A stretch of DNA of 64,000 nucleotides from Carnegiea gigantea (Eukaryota > Streptophyta > Magnoliopsida > Caryophyllales > Cactaceae). Made by a program: the position numbers and the translations under genes. A model generated the notes under the pieces. That model worked only from the letters and a program-made list of their open reading frames with translations, searched no databases and was not told the origin of the DNA. The stretch covers positions 148,501-212,500 of the forward strand of contig JAKOGI010000003.1 of the NCBI GenBank assembly GCA_029747015.1, given 5' to 3'. How positions within the stretch are numbered: the stretch's first letter is position 1; each line of letters starts with the position of its first letter. Below are positions 60,890 to 64,000 of this stretch, one piece after another.

Positions 60890-61303
60890 TCACACACTTG
60901 AAGCTTCCCCTTGACGACCAGTCCTTGCACCTTCTCCCGAACTACTCGGCCGGAACCGAGCCTCATAGACTCGGCCACCGAACAACCAGATCCACGACTC
61001 AAAAACTCCCCAGCGTAGTTCAGTAAGAGCCACTTCCAAAGACCGAAGCCTCGGCCCATGCAGCACCCCCAACTTCTCGGCCTCATTAAGAAGCATCGCA
61101 TAGAAGATCGCCTGTGGCAATTCCAGGAGCTCATAATAGGCGGCCGCCTGTTCAGCCATGGCCAATTCAAAGTCAGGGCACAGAGATTGGAAATCCTTTG
61201 GGAAGGGCGATGGAGGAAAAGCCTCCCCCCATCGGTCCCACTGGAAATGGCGAACAACGAACTCGCTCATCGTTTTCATGTCAAGGGAACGTAGAAAGGG
61301 CAT
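60890..61303 (-). CDS. Unrecognised ORF of the 3.25 kb element, 137 residues
   Basis: Function unknown. The frame starts MPFLRSLDMKTMSEFVVRHF and has an acidic, aromatic first third (WDRWGEAFPPSPFPKDF). A hydrophobic helical part follows (AEQAAAYYELLELP, then AIFYAMLLNEAEKLGV), then LRSLEVALTELRWGVFESW and a basic, Ser-rich tail. It has no nuclease, transposase or zinc-finger motif that I can see. An intact TATA box at the right distance upstream argues that it is, or was, transcribed. The second ATG, nine codons in (MKTM), could also serve. I have a weak impression of similar frames as repeat proteins in other eudicot genomes, but cannot name a family. It lies in the part of the element opposite the minisatellite. 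Confidence 0.55.
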   Translation of the reverse strand: MPFLRSLDMKTMSEFVVRHFQWDRWGEAFPPSPFPKDFQSLCPDFELAMAEQAAAYYELLELPQAIFYAMLLNEAEKLGVLHGPRLRSLEVALTELRWGVFESWIWLFGGRVYEARFRPSSSGEGARTGRQGEASSV

Positions 61304-61370
61304 GGAGGAAAAGTTGGATATTAGTTGTTGCTAAATGGGAAAGTGAGGAAAACCCTGTGCTCAAGGTTGC

Positions 61371-61378
61371 CTTTTATA
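61371..61378 (-). promoter_or_regulatory. TATA box of the element's ORF
   Basis: On the minus strand this reads TATAAAAG, 68-75 bases upstream of the ORF's first ATG. This is near-consensus and implies a leader of about 40 bases. Confidence 0.6.
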
Positions 61379-61963
61379 GTGACGATCCAGACAGTTTTAT
61401 GATGACACTGGTGAGCCTTGTAATTCGTGTGATCATGGGTGGCGGCACCAAGACCGTCCATTTCCCGGGCTCGATTCCCAAAGATCTCTGGATGCACAGC
61501 AATAAAAGCAATAGTCCATATTCTACCTGACTGCTCGTTAGACTCGACGTGCGGGTAGAATGTGGGGGGCTAAGTGATTTGGGAATAATCTGACTATTCC
61601 CAAAAAAGCTTAGTTTCTCCCAGATCACAACCCAAGCCCCCACAAGGGTATTGGGCCCAAGAGATATTCCATCAGGATTGCTCTGGGGCTCCTGCCTACT
61701 AAAGGGCCCAGAGCGCGACCCTAAGGGCCTCCTCTGGACTCGAATGCACAGAGACCGGCGGCCCATACGGATATTACAGGTAAAATTACTATTCTACCCT
61801 TTCTCGAGGAGGCTATAAATAATGTCTTGTTTTCCTCGAGAAAAGGGTTGGCAACTGTTTATCTTGAATCATCATTATACTCCCTTCAGCCCTGTGGATT
61901 TGAACATTATACTTGCTTTACCGTCGGAGAGGCACCCCTTGGTCCACAACTCGGGGATTGCCC

Positions 61964-62311
61964 TTTTTGCAGGTCGGGTACCATCCCACAAAGGTTGGCG
62001 AAGTGTTGACTTCTAGCCGTCAGATAAACTCGTCCCTCTGATCCACGTCCTCAATTATATCTCGAAGGTTTTCTTCTGAATCAACATATATCATAAATAT
62101 AAAGATAAAAATGGAATATTATGTAAAATTACCCCCAAAATGTATGTAATTTCTTTTCATTTGGAGATAATCATAGTTTAGGCAATCGTCATCCCATTTT
62201 TTACAAATGTTTTGCCAACATAATAATTTGTGTGCTTTAGTTACCTTAAAAAGTCATTGAATTTTTTATTTTAAAAAATACTTCAAAATTTCACATAAAG
62301 TTGCTAGATCT

Positions 62312-62355
<44 letters not shown>

Positions 62356-62389
62356 TAGATTGCAAGAAATTCTTTTCCACCATAAAGTA
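61964..62389. other. Spacer with (CA)n microsatellite
   Basis: About 17 CA repeats at 62316-62350. No gene was found. Sequence just outside the 3.25 kb element does not resume the Helitron-like repeat seen on its left. Confidence 0.6.
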
Positions 62390-62412
62390 CTAATGTGGAC
62401 CCGTGCATTGCA
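62390..62412 (-). mobile_element. Decayed Helitron-like 3' terminus
   Basis: The minus strand reads GTGCAATGCAC (a 5 bp stem), GGGTCCACA, then TTAG before T. It is the same design as the end at 63100 with CTAG mutated to TTAG. Confidence 0.5.
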
Positions 62413-63099
62413 CCGTAATCTCTCTTTGATAATTGCGAATTATGATTTGACATTTGATTAAAATTGAAAAGATATTAACTAAAATTATTTGGTGGACAGA
62501 TATACAATATTTGATTTTATTTTGAGTATGTTGATTTTAGTCAATGATATCTAAATTTCCTAATAGAAAGATTCATTTCACGACAATAGTTGAACTTATG
62601 ATTTAAAAGAATAAACTTCCACAATATGGATTAAGTATGAATAATTTCAGACAAAATCAATTCACAATGATTATATTCAAGATCTGCATGCTATATTACA
62701 ATTTAGATCTATACCAGATAACTTAAAAAAATAAATAAGCATAAAGCATACCAGCATCACATAAACTGTAACTACATATATTACAGTAAATATACTCAAC
62801 GACAAACATAACTTGTTAAACATTGTTTTTTAGTAAGTTTTATGAGAGACCATTCACAGAAGACATAGTATGAGAAAGAAGCTTTTATGATAACTTTAAA
62901 TAATTTTGAGGTGACTAAAAATTCATTTACGAGTAGCTATGACAGAAATCATCACTAAATAAATCATTGGTCACCTCCAAATTAAAAGCCACCATAACAT
63001 ATATTATTAGTCATCTCAAAATTTTGAAAAATAAGCCCTAAATGAATCCATATTACAATAACGCTTATGTAAGACAATTTCATCCAAGCATTTGTATCA

Positions 63100-63123
63100 C
63101 TAGTTTTTACCCGTGCGTTGCAC
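63100..63123 (-). mobile_element. Helitron-type 3' terminus
   Basis: The minus strand reads GTGCAACGCAC (a hairpin with a 4 bp stem), a 9-base spacer GGGTAAAAA, then CTAG followed by T. This meets the Helitron 3' end rule (hairpin about 10 bases before CTRR, insertion between A and T). The 5' TC end would lie to the right and was not located. Confidence 0.7.
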
Positions 63124-64000
63124 AATAGCTATCACTTCTCAGTTGATAAGTATTAGTATCTTGTTGTATATATTGTTGTTGGCGCTATATTATATTGAGT
63201 TCTACGGACTTGATGGTAGCACATCTTTTCTAATTTTATTTCATATGAAGTCACTTTAATTATATGTATCTGAATTTTTTATATGCAGCCTATCTTTTTT
63301 AATCTTGTTAATCAAGAAGTTTTTTATTTTTTTTGGTTTTAAGATATTATGTGATTTGTCGCTGCATGATTTTTGTTTAAGTTTAAAAGTATCATGATTA
63401 TGTCAAACAACTATATTGACGGCGGCAGTAAAGAAGTAAAGGAAAACCATAGTATTTTTAGTAATTTAATGTAGTATTTCTTAACCTTGGATTTTATTTG
63501 CTTCATATGGTAATGTGAAATATAACGTGTAAAAAGTAGTTCGAATATAAAAATTCATATGGTAATGTAATGTGTCTTACTTACGGGTGAAAATGAATTA
63601 TGGATGTGTATAACTTTATTTTTTGGTACGTAAGGAAAACATTTAGAGTACTATTAACTTTTTTTTTTTAATCAACTTACCTCTTTTGGCCTTACGTACC
63701 AAATAATGGAAGCCCAAAGACACATTATTTTAGAATTATTTTATCAATTTACGGACTAATATTTTTAACTTTATTTTAATAAGAATAAAACTTCACATTT
63801 TAATATTACTATGCTAATATTATAATTATTACCACATCCATAAATTTAGATATTTTTTAACTTAAGTTATACCTAAATAATTCTAGTTAATTATTAATAT
63901 TAACATTATACCCTTACAATGTAAGGGTGTGAGTTAAATAATTTTTAATATATTATTAAGCGAATAGATTTTCTTATTAAAAAAAGCAAACAATAAATTG
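63124..64000. other. AT-rich DNA, probably Helitron interior
   Basis: No gene recognised. By orientation it would belong to the Helitron ending at 63100. No Rep/helicase coding sequence is visible before the window ends. Confidence 0.4.

Larger units (their letters stand above)
58714..61963 (-). mobile_element. 3.25 kb element with inverted ends, minisatellite and one ORF
   Basis: The left end GGGCAAACCCCAGGTTGTGG continues into ACC. The right end is its inverse (GGTCCACAACTCGGGGATTG then CCC), about 75 percent matched over 50 bp. A second inverted pair lies further in (TTTAGCCCCTCACATTCTAT near 59100 against TAGAATGTGGGGGGCTAAG near 61557). Inside, on the minus strand, are a TATA box, a 137-codon frame and a long GC-rich tandem array. 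No matching target duplication was found, so the ends and class are uncertain. It is far more GC-rich than its surroundings. Confidence 0.65.

Overview
The window is nuclear DNA of a flowering plant, almost certainly a eudicot. The genes are plant families with spliceosomal introns (plant-type actin, SIAMESE-related inhibitor, USP-kinase-U-box protein, POLTERGEIST-like PP2C, FLA4-type fasciclin protein), the intergenic DNA is AT-rich, and the repeats are plant types (Cassandra TRIM, Stowaway, Harbinger and hAT MITEs, Helitrons). Species cannot be fixed from the sequence; an asterid is only a weak guess.

Six host genes could be modelled. From left to right they are: an SMR-type cyclin-dependent kinase inhibitor (minus, 1171-1752, one exon); a complete 377-residue actin (plus, 8877-10695, four coding exons plus a probable leader intron); a plant U-box E3 ligase with N-terminal USP and kinase-like domains (plus, 12545-18622, seven exons, 857 residues); an ENTH-domain epsin-like protein (minus, 19026-20339, four exons), convergent with the U-box gene; a POL/PLL-type protein phosphatase 2C (minus, 31316-34152, four exons, 692 residues); and a FLA4/SOS5-like fasciclin arabinogalactan protein (minus, 52794-54065, one exon). 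They do not form one pathway. Several concern growth control: cell cycle exit, phosphatase signalling, cell wall and cytoskeleton.

The rest is a dense, nested transposon landscape. One PIF/Harbinger-like MITE family (ends near GGGCCTGTTC, TAA target duplication, internal GTTGAAG repeats) occurs at least eight times. One copy has grown into a 2.6 kb fold-back with almost pure T-rich and A-rich arms, another carries a hAT MITE, and another carries a scrap of LINE reverse transcriptase. Well-bounded insertions include a complete Cassandra TRIM (25125-25861), a Cassandra solo LTR with perfect target duplication (36425-36703), another solo LTR (34943-35532) and a Mutator-like element with a perfect 9 bp duplication (22180-24347).

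The right end (about 55.4-63.1 kb) is the most unusual part. Several Helitron-type 3' termini (hairpin, then CTAG before T) all point the same way. One lies next to a replication-protein-A-like OB-fold gene fragment, with a broken acid-phosphatase fragment and roughly 235 bp tandem repeats nearby. Into this is set a 3.25 kb element with inverted ends, a TATA-driven 137-codon reading frame and a GC-rich array of 28 bp repeats.
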